Source: Dichetophora obliterata
Taxonomy: Eukaryota > Arthropoda > Insecta > Diptera > Sciomyzidae
Reading direction: 5' to 3'
Length of the DNA stretch: 64,000 nt
Assembly (NCBI GenBank): GCA_963920525.1
Contig: OY986436.1
Location: 10,314,001 to 10,378,000, forward strand
The position numbers and the translations under genes were made by a program. The notes below the pieces were generated by a model, which was given only the letters and a program-made list of their open reading frames with translations, was not told the DNA's origin and made no database searches. Positions 46,144-58,010 of this stretch are shown in pieces (the first letter of the stretch is position 1; each line of letters starts with the position of its first letter).

Positions 46144-47012
46144 TAGAGATGGGTAGCGCATAAAAAAATGCTGCGCTGATACACCAAGCCAAGCACAGTT
46201 TACTGTATCAGCATATTGCGTTAACGCAATTGCGTTATGACGTAGTTTTAAATGCTGTGATATCTATATCAAGACGTCTTCACTTAGGTAAAATAAATGG
46301 AATCAAATAAAAAATCCTGCAACAGTATATCTCATAAAAAACTCATATTGCTGATAAATTGATTTAAAATTACTTAAGCAATAAGTTATTAATTAATATG
46401 AAATATTACTAAGCAAATACCATATTTTTAACATTCATTAAACATTAACCAATTTTAGACTTTAAGTAAGCATGCAGTCAAACTAGATTCCGTTCAAGGT
46501 TAAAAATCTAAAGAAAAAATAAGCATGAAGCAAATATATTGCTGCGGTTTTGCGTTACTGCGTTACTTTTAACTATTGACGCAATATTTATCTTCAACGC
46601 CAAAACAAACAGTAGCGCTGCTTAATATAAAGCAAAACGATTTTTGTTTGTGCTTTTAAAATTGAACACGTTTAAATATTGTTATACGTATTGAAAAACC
46701 ACTCTGTGGTGAATGGCAAAGCATCATAACTATTAAACGCACTCCAAACACTCATGCTTAAAAGCGTCTTTCCCGCAACTCCTTTTCCATATTAAAAAAA
46801 GCTAACAATGTTCGCTTTCGTTATGTTTGAGGCATCGTAAAATTTGTGCAATTTTTGCTCGCTGAATAAATATTTTCTAAATTTTCTATAAGCGTGTTAA
46901 TTGTATTACTGCGCTATTGAGCTGCTTTTTTTAAAACAAGTAAATCAGTGCAGTAACGCATTTAAGTGCTTCAATTCAATAGCGCAACGCAGCGCAGCGT
47001 TACCCATATCTA
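46144..47012 (+). mobile_element. hAT-like element X, uninterrupted 869-bp copy
   Basis: Ends are TAGAGATGGGTAGCGC (46144) and, in reverse complement, TAGATATGGGTAACGC (47012). The flanking octamers GTATTGCT (46136-46143) and GTATTGTT (47013-47020) agree at 7 of 8 positions, as expected of a hAT target duplication. The body has many GCGTTACTGCG-like palindromic motifs and no transposase, so this is a non-autonomous element. It gives the template against which the expanded copy at 6395-13565 can be read. Confidence 0.75.
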
Positions 47013-47089
47013 GTATTGTTGTTAATAATTCAAAGATATTTTGGGTATTATTCTGATAAAAAGTGATTAAAATTCGTAAAATTTGCTAA

Positions 47090-47460
47090 TGTGCATAATA
47101 AAACTAGTAAGGAATTGTCTTCGACTGGGTCGAAGTTAAAATACCCCCACAGTTATGCATGTTATGAAAGTTTTGATGACGTCACTTCGTATAAAGGATG
47201 CGATGGATTGGTGTTCATTAAATTTTGCCAAAAACTCAAATGCAGAATACGTTTCAAAGGTGAAAGATTATGTGTCCAATATGCTGTTAATACGAACATT
47301 TTTGTGGAATTTATAAAAGTTATGCTATTTTGCTGACGTCAGCCACTTTGTATGGGAGATTGGCCGACTTTTTAAACCATTTTGGCAATTTTCAAACTCA
47401 AAATGAATTTCAATATCTTTAGCACATGTTCATAATTTTAATTCATTAAAGGAATTTTTG
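47090..47460 (-). repeat. Satellite S, inverted units
   Basis: In reverse complement this reads CCCATACAAAGTGGCTGACG and a 'ttttataaattccaca' run, as at 45.1-45.7 kb. The array continues at 49335-49400 after the Harbinger-like element, which therefore inserted into it. The plus opening at 47091-47336 is a by-product. Confidence 0.65.
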
Positions 47461-47497
47461 TAGAATTTTTTTAGATTTAACAGTTTTCATATACTTA

Positions 47498-49334
47498 GGG
47501 CGCGTTTATAGTGGCGACTTGTTGCTTTGCTGAGCCGAACCGAGAAGGAAAGCTGAAAAACGCTGCACATACAATCACATGAAATAAGCTCAAAGTGCGT
47601 ATAGTGCCAGCCGAACAAGCCGCTACTTGTGCGCTGGTTTTCAGAATGCCGATTTTTGCTTTCTCGCTCGCTTGCACGGTTTGCATGCTGTTAAGTTTTA
47701 TTTTACACGATGCTTACTTATTATTTTCATTAAATAAAATAAAAAAGCTATAGCAACAAGGAAAACTTCAATAAAATACACATGTTCATATATTATATGT
47801 TGTTATTTTTGCTGTTGCGTATAGTGCCAGCCAAACAAGCAGCTTAAAGCGACTCACATGTGTTCTGGTATTCAGAGTGCCGATTGTTGCTTTCTCGCAG
47901 GGTTCGCATTTGTTCATTCATGAACTGCTCATTTCTGCTTCTATTCATTCATTTAAGAATATGAAGAAAGATCAAAGTGAGCGGATCATTTTCGTGAAGA
48001 GCTGATAAAATTTTTCTGTTGTTCATGAACTTAAGAAGAGGAAACCAGTTTGTGAACAAGAATATTTTTTACTCTTGCGCAGAAACTGTTGCTATTCATC
48101 TCTTTTTCAATTCTTCACTTGTCGTTCGTTGGCTCTTCATTTATTCATGAATTGTTCATGAAGTGGTGCAGGCAACGGATGATACTCACTTGTTTGCTGG
48201 CAATAGATGGTTTGTATCAGAGAAGGAATTCGGTGCTGGCGCGAACACTAGGTAAAAATAGGTCGCTAAATCCGCATCCGCTGTCAGAATTTCAAAGTTA
48301 TGTTATTTTTTATAATAGGGCTGCCACCTAATAATATTTATTTTAAATAGTTTTAAACATAATTTAACAGTGTTATAGGGGGTCGCTGATTTCGAATCTG
48401 CAGTCAGAATGTTAAAATTCAAGATGGTGGATAGGGCTGCCACCTTAATTTTTTGTATTTTTATGAATTCGGGGCTGGCAAAAAAATGGTTTACCAAAAA
48501 TGGGTCGCTGAATCCGAATCCGTGGTCAGAATTTCCAAATTATAAAATTTTGAAATAATAGGGTTGCCATCCAATAATATGTATTTTTAAGAATTTTAAA
48601 CTTAATTTAACAGTGTTACAGAGTCACTGATTTCGAATCTGAAGTCAGATTTTTAAAATTCAATATGGTGGATAGGGTTGGCACCTTAATTTTTTGTATT
48701 TTTATGAATTCGGGGATGGCAAAAAAATGGTATACCAAAAATTGGTCGCTGAATCCGAATCCGTGGTCAGAATTTCAAAATTAAAAAATTTAAAAACAGC
48801 AAAAAAGTCGAAACAAGCTGAAACAACAGGTGACTTAAATCGATTTACAGTGTTTTAAAGTGCGTTTCAGCATAGTTTTTCGCATTTTCGTCCCTTGAAT
48901 TTTGGTCCGCATTTTTTAGAAAAGTAGGACGCACACACAAAATCAAGTGACTTATTTGATATAATATATGCAAACAAACTCAAAATAGTCAAAAACCAGC
49001 TGCAACAAGTCAGCGTCTTAAAGTGACTTAAAGCGGCTTACAGTGGCTTCAAGAGCGTTTCAGCATAGTTTTTTCGCATTCTCTTCACTTGTTGTACGCT
49101 GGTTTGAGGGATGCAAAAAGCACACACGAAATCACGTGACTTTTTTGATGCTTCGATTTTAAAAATAAACAAAAAAGAAACGAATTATATACAAACAAAC
49201 CCAAAGTAGCCAAAAACCATCTGTAACAAGTCAGCGGCGGTAAACGCGCACTACACGCCTTACCAGCTGCTTTATGCTTGACGCGCTTTCAGCTCTGCTC
49301 GGCAAAGTAACAAGGCGCCACTATAAACTCGCCC
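47498..49334. mobile_element. PIF/Harbinger-like element, 1.84 kb, TTA duplication
   Basis: Ends GGGCGCGTTTATAGTGGCGA (47498) and, in reverse complement, GGGCGAGTTTATAGTGGCGC (49334) extend as an imperfect inverted repeat for about 55 bp (both continue CTTGTT[GA]CTTTGC). TTA flanks at 47495-47497 and 49335-49337. The design matches the smaller element at 35681-36307. 'TATAGTGCCAGCC.AACAAGC' segments repeat inside. No transposase is seen. A minisatellite lies within, and satellite S runs up to both ends. Confidence 0.75.
48230..48790 (+). repeat. ~235-bp minisatellite related to the 17.8-21 kb array
   Basis: Units contain GGTCGCTGAATCCGAATCCG or GGTCGCTGATTTCGAATCTG followed by 'GTCAGAATTT' and 'AGGGCTGCCACC'. 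The GGTCGCTGATTTCGAATCTG core is also the core of the array at 17805-20995. Confidence 0.75.
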
Positions 49335-49806
49335 TTACTTTGTATGGAAGGTAGACGTGGTTTGACTATTTACTATTTTGACAAATTTAAAATAAAGGGG
49401 GATCCCGCAATGGAATGCAACTATTTTAAGAGGTGAAAGGTGATGTCGAGTTGAGCTTAAAACCGTTTGGGGGGATCTGTTTTCAAACCTTTAGGAGTTA
49501 CAGGGTTAGTTAATATTTCATGACTTTGGTGCACATTAATCTTTAGCAAAAAAACTAACTCACGAAAAACTTGTTTTATCTTATTTTTTTTGTAATAAAG
49601 ATTTATAATTTACTATAAATTTATGTATTTTAACTTTAAAAATAAAAGAATAAAAACTACCAAATATACGGTAACTATTTTGATTTTTGGACTGTGTCAT
49701 CGATAACAGTAAATTGTAAACTGCACAGGAAAAATAGTCATAAACTATATTGATTACGATCGTGGGAAAAAATTAAGTTATGGTTAGTACAAGAAAAAAT
49801 TCTGAT

Positions 49807-52561
49807 CTGGGTTGTTATGATTACTTTTGCAATTAATTCCACCTGGGGAAAAATTGCAAATTCCATTACGGGAATTGTAATTGGTAATTGAACGCCTCAA
49901 TTCCTCAGGAATGGAATTGGTTAAACTCCTCAATTACATTACAGGAATTGTTATTAGTAATTGGACATCTCAATTCCTCAGGAATAAAATTGAAAAAAAT
50001 CGTCAATTCCATTACAGGAATTGTAATTGGTAATTGAACACCGCAATTCCTCGGAATGTAATTAGAATAAAATTGGCAATTCCATTACAGGAATTATATT
50101 TCATAATAGAACACTTTAATTCCTCAGGAATAGCATTGGAAAAAATTCTTAACTACATTACAGGAATTTTTATTAGTAATTGGACATCTCAATTCCTCAA
50201 AAATGTGCTTGGAAAAGTTTCTCAATTACATAACAGTAGTTGTAATTGGTAATTGAACTCGTCAACTTAATTAGAAAACTTCTCAATTACATTTCCTGTA
50301 ATGCAATTGGACATCTCAATTCCCCAGGAATAAAATTGAAAAAAAATCGTCAATGCCATTGTAGGAATGGTAATTGGTAATTGAAGGCCTTAATTCCTCG
50401 GAATGGAATTGGAAAAAACTCTCAGTTCCATTACAGAAAAATTATAATTGGTAATTGAACACTTCAATTCGTCAGGAAAGGAATTGAAAAAATTGTAATT
50501 GTAATTCCCATTACGGGAATTGTAATTGGTAATGGAGCGCCTCACTTTCTCAAAAATGTAATTTGAAAAATTTCTGAATTACATTACAGTAGTTGTAATT
50601 GGTAATTGAACTCCTCAATTTTTTTAGGAATGTAATTAGAAAACTTCTCAATTACAATGCAGGAATGTAATTGGTAATTGGACATCTCAATTCCTGAGGA
50701 ATAAAATTGGAAAAAATCGTCAAATCCATTACAGGAATGGTAATTGGTAATTAAACTTCTCAATTCCTCGGAATGGAATTGGAAAAAACTGGCGATTTCA
50801 TTACTGAAACTATAACTGGTAATTGTATACTTCAATTCTTCAGGAAAGGAATTGAAATAATTGTAAATTCCATTACGGGAATTGTAATTGGTAATGGAAC
50901 GCCTCAATTTCTCAAAAATGTAATTTGAAAAATTTCTTAATTGCATTACAGGAGTTGTAATTGGTAATTGGACATCTCAACTCCTTACGAATGTAATTGG
51001 AAATACTTCTCGATTACATTACTGGAATTGTAATTGAGAAGTTTGCAATTGGACATCTCAATTCCCCAGGAATTAAATTGAAAAAAATCGTCAATGCCAT
51101 TACAGGAACGGTAATTGGAATGGAATTGGAAAAAAAACTCAGTTCCATTACAGAAATTATAATTGGTAATTGAACACTTTAATTCTTTAGGAAAGGAATT
51201 GAAAAAAATTGTAAATTCTATTAAGGGAATTGTAATTGGTAACTGAACGCCTCAGTTTCTCAAAAATATAATTGGAAAAATTTCTCAATTACATTACAGG
51301 AGTTGTAATTGGTAATTGGACATCTCAAATCCTTAGGAATGTAATTGGAAATACTTCTCAATTGCATTACAGGAGTTGGAATTGGTAATTAGACATCTAA
51401 ATTCCTCAGAAATGTAATTGAAAAAACTTCTCAATTACATTACAGGAATTGTAATTGGTAATTGGACATCTCAATTCCTTAGGAATAAAATAGAAGAAAA
51501 TCTCCAAGTCCATAACAGGAATTGTTATTGGTAATTGAACACCTGGATTCCTCGTAATAGAATTGGAAAAATTGGCAATTCCATTACAGGAATTATAATT
51601 CGTAATTGAACACTTCAATTCGTCAGAAATATCATTGAAAAAAATTTTAAATTCCATTACGGGTATTGTAATTGGTAACTGAACGCCTCAATTCCTCAAA
51701 AATGTAATTAGAAAAATTACTTAATTACATTACAGGAGTTGTATGTAATTGGTAATTGGACATTTTAATTTCTCAGGAATATTGTTGGAAAACTTCTCAA
51801 TTCCATAACAGGAATTGTAATTTATAATTGGACATCTCAATTCATCATTAATGGTATTGGAAAAATTTCTCAATTACATTACAGGAATTGTAATTGGTAA
51901 CACCTCAATTCCTCAGAATATAAATCGAAAGAATTGAACGCCTCAATTCCTCAGGAATAGAATTGGAAAAAATCGATTTGTTAGTAGACTAATGAAATTT
52001 TGTACTTGGGTGCGGAAGTTGTGTACCAAGTACCTTGCAAGAAGCGGGCGTGATAGAACCAGAGTTGCTGTTCTAACTCAAAATGTGGTATCAAATTAAA
52101 AAATTAGTACTTTTATTTTAAAATATTTTATTAACCTACTAACATTAACCAACTACTCGAATACAGTATTCTAATAAATAATGAAGTAGTTTTGGGTCAA
52201 TGAGAAAGTAGGTGAAATGTTAACTTTAATTACAATTCCTATAATGGATTTTGCGATTTTTTCTGAGAAACTAAAGTGTTCAGTTACCAATTACAATTCC
52301 TCTAATGGAATTCATAAATTTTTTCCAATTCCATTCCGAGGAACTGAGTTGTTCAATTACTGATTACAATTCCTGTAATGGACTTGACGATTTTTTCCAA
52401 TTACATTCCAAGGAATTGAGTCGTTCAAGTGTCAATTACAATTCCTGTAATGAAATTGATGATTTTTTCCAATTACATTACTGAGGAATTAAGAGGAGCA
52501 AGTACCAATTCCTAATTCCAAGGAATCGGAATTGAATTGTAATGAGTACTTTTTGACCCAG
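49807..52561. mobile_element. Foldback-type element made of ~75-bp repeats
   Basis: CTGGGTTG at 49807 and CTGGGTCA in reverse complement at 52561 are candidate ends. From 49840 to 51980 the plus strand repeats 'TACAGGAATTGTAATTGGTA', 'CTCAATTCCTCAGGAAT' and 'GAATTGGAAAAA', about 28 units. From 52225 to 52530 the same repeat runs in reverse orientation. A unique 240-bp centre separates the arms. No coding region and no clear target duplication. Confidence 0.7.
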
Positions 52562-53779
52562 CTCTGCTTACAGCCGGTTACTTTTTAACCTTAAATCCAA
52601 CCAATATTGTTGCAGCACCTCCAAAGAAGTTATTAGTTAATTCTAAAGCTTTTTTTTGTTGAAAACATGAACAGAGAGTCATAACTTAAGGAATTCTCTT
52701 GTTTGACCCAGAAATAATAAAATTTTCTCAGCCGACATAAGAGCTTGACTCATCTGTCTGCCTCTGTGGCAATAGCTGTAAATCAACCGGCCAACAACAA
52801 CAGTCACATCAATATCAACAAAAAATATCTCACTCACGTCGGTCACATTAATTTATTAGCGCAATAACAATGACAACAAAAACAACTGCAATAACAAGAA
52901 ACAACAAAGGCATCGTTAATGCGCAACTTCTCGAGAAGTATGAGAGATACTTAAACATTAGTCGTTGTTGTTGTTCTTCCAACCATCCTGTATCGACCTC
53001 GGCCTTAATCGCGCCTTCAACGCCATATTCAACGCCGTATTCAACGCCATACTCAACGCCAGTTTTATTTGATGCATAAAATCAGCGTTTTCAGCAAATG
53101 AATGAATTTTGTGTCATTCTTCTTGTTGAACACATTCCCTGTGTTCTGCTGCTTCTTCTTCGCATTTTTTGTTGGCCTAACAACCTTTTTATATATTTTT
53201 CCCTCCGTACTTTACAACTACGGTGACTGCTGTCTATCTTTTATTTTTATTTAACTATTGGTCTTAGTTAATGTTGGTTTCCACGCCTACCAAAACCACC
53301 TCAATGAAATCTACTCCTGTTGCCATGCCTCTTTCTCTGGCTCTTTCTTATATTTTGTTTTATTTTTCTTTCTTTCGTACATATGTTGTTAAATGCCCAA
53401 AGTTGTTGTTTGTTTGTTGTTTGTCGTTGATCGGATTGTTTTCCACATAAATGGAAAATGTTTTTTTGTCCGTTGTTTTTCTGTAGCTTTTATGGATATG
53501 TAGCAACTTTTTGATGTGGTCATTGCTATGTTGTTGTAGTTTTTGTTAGCGAATTGTCATTGTCACTTAATTATTTAGTTGACTACAATTACGACTTTGA
53601 GCTTGTGTGTCTGGGTTTTTATCCCCCTTAGTTTTTTCGTACAACTTGCTTACTTTATTTGTATAGCTATCTGATTTATGTGACATTATCTCCTAAATTA
53701 ATATACTTCGCTTCTTTAATTTAAATATTCTTTACATCATTAAAACTTGTCAGTATCTGAAATTTCCGTTTATAATAAT
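52562..53779. other. Unique DNA of host character, no gene recognised
   Basis: The composition is less extreme, with CAACAA and TTGTTG patches, and no transposon ends. An opening at 52870-53079 ends in a PYST repeat produced by the 12-bp tandem at 53008-53060. It lacks a recognised domain. Confidence 0.45.
53008..53060 (+). repeat. 12-bp tandem repeat (TTCAACGCCATA)
   Basis: About four copies of CAACGCCATATT and variants, in frame with a short opening. Confidence 0.85.
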
Positions 53780-53807
53780 GTATTTTTCTTTTTAATTTCA
53801 GGTGAGT
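53780..53807 (+). promoter_or_regulatory. Candidate recursive splice site (polypyrimidine-CAG|GTGAGT)
   Basis: GTATTTTTCTTTTTAATTTC runs directly into CAG (ending 53801) and GTGAGT (53802-53807). A strong acceptor abutting a strong donor is the sequence form of the zero-length exons used for recursive splicing in long fly introns. The surrounding 1.2 kb is free of recognised repeats. This is only a motif match: no gene is visible here, and the motif could be chance. Confidence 0.35.
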
Positions 53808-54200
53808 CATCTTTGCAGTTAAGTATAAGCCGTAAAAATCATGGTGATGGGTGATGTAGAATACATACATACTTACCATTTACAGCAAAAAAACTCCATA
53901 AAATTCTCAAGGCTAAAATACTGTACGAGAAAAAAAGTGTGCTAAAATTCTACCGATTGATGTGTTAGTAAAATTGCAATTTTAATGCAACAATTTTACA
54001 ATTAGGGAAATTTGAAAAATAATCTAGTATGTTGACCTCTGAAAGCTATCATATTTTGCCAGGGTATACCTCTGTATAGGGCCTTGTAGAAAAATTTTGT
54101 AAATGTTGGGTTTTTAATAAAACTAGTATCGCCTGTGGCCAAAGTTCGACCAACCTTCTGAAATTTCAATCGTTTTTTTCTAGTTCTGAGGCATGACCTT

Positions 54201-55186
54201 TAGGGCGGGTTGATTTTTTTTATTTGTAAATCGTATAGCAAAAACATAAACTGCATAAAATTCTAAGAAAATTCTCCAAAGAAGCCATGTATCTAAAATA
54301 AAATCCTAATCCGCGCCTCTCGACTTGAAAATTTATATGCCCCCTTTTCTATACTCAAAATTTTTTTACATTAAAAAAATATTCACCCAAGTAAAAAAGT
54401 TTGTATATAATTTTATATTTAATATTTTTATAAGGAACATAGATAAACAAGTCTTATTTTATAATGCAAATAAAAACAAACAAAAGAAGTGTTTTCACTC
54501 AAACAATATTTCAGTAATTTTTCAGTAATTTTTTTACCATAAACAAATTTTGTGTCGTTAAATGAAATAAGGTCTTTAATACATACAAAGAAGCAATTAT
54601 AGAATACAAAGAAAACTTTACTTATTGATTATATGTTAATTTTGTTAAGTCTTTTTTACTCTCCATTCTAGGTACTTTGGCACGACTTTCTATAGTTACT
54701 ACAATTTGATCTATATTTCTATAGATCAAGTAAACTGGATTAGAGGTCATGTTTTTTTCCTGTTTTAAGAAGTATGTTTTGCATATTTTATTCCAAAAAA
54801 TTTTTTTTTTTTTAATTATTCTTTGTTTTTTGCAAAACGCAGTTTAGGTAAAACGTGTTCTAACTATTTTTCATATAGAACGCAAATGAGAGGAGATGCA
54901 AATTGGGGTTCAACTGCTTTTTGATAATTGAATATTTTGATTAGTCTCAAAACAAAACCTGTATTGCATAAACTATAATATAATAAAACATAATAGCTAT
55001 ATTTAAAAAAATTTTTTTTTGGCGAAAGAAGAGGAAAAAAAAATTTCAAGTCGAGAGGCGCGGATTAGGGTTTGATTTAAGACCTATGGTTTCTTCGGAG
55101 AAATTTCTTAGAATTTTATGTAGATGACGTTTTTTTTCTATACGATTTTTCATTTTTTTTTAATCCATACAAATCAACCCGCCCTA
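54201..55186. mobile_element. hAT-type foldback with perfect 8-bp duplication
   Basis: TAGGGCGGGTTGATTT at 54201 is inverted at 55171-55186, and the arms continue for about 140 bp with indels (shared CGCGCCTCTCGACTTGAAA inside). ATGACCTT occurs directly outside both ends, at 54193-54200 and 55187-55194, a perfect octamer. The 986-bp body has only AT-rich openings and no transposase. Confidence 0.85.
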
Positions 55187-55501
55187 ATGACCTTGCTTTA
55201 AGAAAATGTTAAGTTTCAAATTATCGCAATAATTTTGACACAAAAATAGTCGAAATTTTTTTAAAAATATCTGTAAAAACATTTCAAGATATCGCCATAA
55301 GTTTGATGTCAAAATAAAATGAATTTTTCAGAATATCTGAACCATCGACTTTTCATACAAAAATACATTGTACTGAAAACATCTATAATTTTCGAGATAT
55401 CACAATTATTTTTATGTCAAAATAACGGACATTTTTTAAAATTTACTTTTTGTAAGAAATATATTCGCACTTGTAACATAAAAAACTCTTATTGTAGGGT
55501 A

Positions 55502-57032
55502 GGGCGTATCGAAATATTTATATCGTATTCTAAGAGGTCTCAAAAATTGCATAGTGTGGTCAAAATCTACCAAATAAAATTTAAGGAAAAAATAAGGATG
55601 TTTTCCTCTCCCGCAAGAACAAAGTTTTTTTTGAGAAAAATAAAAAAAAATCACGATCTCAAAATGCTTTGATTTTTGTCAGAAATGCTACATATGACTT
55701 AAAGTAAAAATAAATAAATATTTTAACTATCAAAATCCCGCTAAACACGATACCTTTCTCTTTTTTTAGCCAAAAGGTCCTGTGTGAAGGATATTCGAGT
55801 CTAAAGGTACATTCGAGGTAGCACAGAACTTTTGATTCCTATCTGATTGTCTAAATTTTGGCGATTTTGATTATTGTGTTGACGTTTTCCTTAAATTTGG
55901 TGAATTAATAATTTGCATAGTTTTCGCATATGCATTTTCTTGTTTTTGAGAAATGTAAACTTGAATGCAATTTTTTAACTTTTTCAAAAAACTTAATATA
56001 AGGTTTTATATTTCGGGCACTAGAAGTGGTAAACAAAGATAATTTCCTTAATTTAGATTCTTCATATATTTCTGAGCAACACCCTGTCCAAAAGAATCAA
56101 TTTATAACATCAGGTTAAGACCACGATTTTTTTCCTATTTCGATTTCTTAAAAAAATTTTTCGTCCAGCATGAATTTTATTATTTCGTTAAAACATCTCA
56201 ACTCACCTTTCACAAAAATTTTATACTAAAGTTTTGAGTTTCTGAGCTTGCCATTGGATGGGTCTCAATTGACCTAACAATTGTTGTTTAGGAGTGTTTT
56301 AATGAAATAATAACCATAAAGGAGATATGAACAAAATTGTTACATTTCATGCTTGAAGTAACTTTTTTAAATATCAAAATAGAAAAAAAAAATCGTGGCC
56401 TTTTCCTGCTGTTTTAAAAAAGACATTTTTAAACAGGGTTTCGTTCAAAACTATTTGCAGAATTCGAATTAAGAAAATTATCTTCGGTACCACTTCTAGT
56501 GCCCGAGATAAAAAACCTTATATTAATTTTTTTGAAAAAGTTAAAAAATTGCATTTAAGTATATATTTCTTCAAAACAAGAGAATGCTTATGCAAAAAAT
56601 ATGCAAACTATTAGTTCGCCATATTTAAGGAAAGCCTTAACACTGTAATCAATATCACCAAAATTTAGACAATCAGAAAACAATTAAAAGTTCTATGCTA
56701 TCTTGAGTGTACCTTTAGATTCAAATATCCTTCATACAGGACCTTTTGGGTAAAAACTAAGATTAGCATCGTGCTTGCCAAAATATTGTTAGTTAAAGTT
56801 TATATTTACTTTTGCTTTAACACACACATATGTAGTTTTTCCTACAAAAATGAAAGCATTTTGAGATCGTGATTTTTTATTGTTTTTCTCAAAAAACAAC
56901 TTTGTCCTTGCGGGTAAGGAAGATAGTCTTATTTTTTTCTAAAATTTTGTTTGGGAGATCCTGACCACCCAATGCAACTTTTGAGACCTCTTAGAATATG
57001 AAATTCGAAAAAAATTGTAATTCGATAACCCC
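55502..57032. mobile_element. Palindromic element, ~650-bp arms, 12-bp duplication
   Basis: The arms at 55502-56165 and 56385-57032 are inverted copies, tips GGGCGTATCGAA and GGGGTTATCGAAT. TATTGTAGGGTA occurs perfectly at 55490-55501 and 57033-57044. Very long inverted repeats with a duplication of 9 bp or more suggest a Mutator-like (MULE) origin, but that is inference. The centre (~220 bp) is non-coding. Openings at 55319-55672 and 55436-55654 are incidental. Confidence 0.8.
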
Positions 57033-57044
57033 TATTGTAGGGTA

Positions 57045-57560
57045 TACGCAAGAGATGGCAAAAAATGCCTGAGGCAAAAAAGCACCTTATCAAAGTCTAA
57101 AATTTTCTTTTACATCATGTTTTTCTACCTCTTACAGTTTAGCTTTTATTTCATAAATGCTCTTTTAACGCTCATACTTAAGGTCGAAGGTCATCAATTA
57201 AAAATGCAATCATACTGTGCAGCCAGACTTTTCATCTGATACCTCATTCACTATTCTACCTCTTCCTAGCCCTGAGATTCCTTACTAAAATTAATATAAA
57301 CTTTTGACGTTAATATTTCGGATCAGAGTTTAATTTAAAATTAAATTTAAATTAAAAATTCAATCCACAATTTTCACAAACAAACAAATAATATAGTTTC
57401 ACTTCTTAAATATAGTTCTAAATGTATATCATCGACCTTTTTACCAGCTATGTGATAGACAAATCTTTTTGTATGGTGATTTCGCAAAAAAAGGGCTTTA
57501 TTTATATCATAGATGAGTAAAAATTAATTTCACATCCTTGTAGAGGCCTTAGTAAAACAA
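57045..57560. other. AT-rich stretch without recognised feature
   Basis: I see nothing coding or repeated here. Confidence 0.4.
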
Positions 57561-57589
57561 AAATGTTCAACTGAGGCCAAAAATGACTC

Positions 57590-58010
57590 AACAGCGACCG
57601 AACAAGGGTTGAACAGGGGCCGAACAAGGGTCGAACAGGGGCCGAACAAGGGTCACACAGTGGCCTTTTTGAAGTAATCTCATCCAAACAAAGGTCAAAC
57701 AGTTTTTATATATGTTACTTACTTTATTTGTTGATATTTAATTATACTCCGGTCAAAATATTAATGCCCATCATATTTTTTTTTAGTACCATCGCTTTAG
57801 CAAATTTGATAAACCACGAATGTGATTGCTTTTGTTGTTAAGCAGGCATTAGCTATGGACATAAAGTGCTGTTTTTAGAATTTGGTTTTAAAACAGCCAG
57901 TTTTAACCGTGTTTAATTGATGTTTGAACGAGTGGGCTTTTTAATAATTTTTAGACCATATTCCACTCTTGTTAGTATGCTGTTCGGCCATTATATTTTT
58001 ACTTAGGGGT
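57590..58010 (-). repeat. GGCCGAACA-family repeat with 22-bp tandem
   Basis: At 57590-57665 the 22-bp unit AACAGGGGCCGAACAAGGGT (plus CG) repeats about three times. It is the reverse complement of the 'CCTTGTTCGGCCGTTGTTCGACC' block in the 34-35 kb array. 'TGTTCGGCCATTATATTTTTACT' near 57982 also matches that family's end. The minus opening at 57502-57687 is an artefact. Confidence 0.65.

Noticed and set aside
57502..57687. Minus opening with repeated 'RPLFGPCS' motif
   Set aside because: It is produced by the 22-bp tandem repeat.
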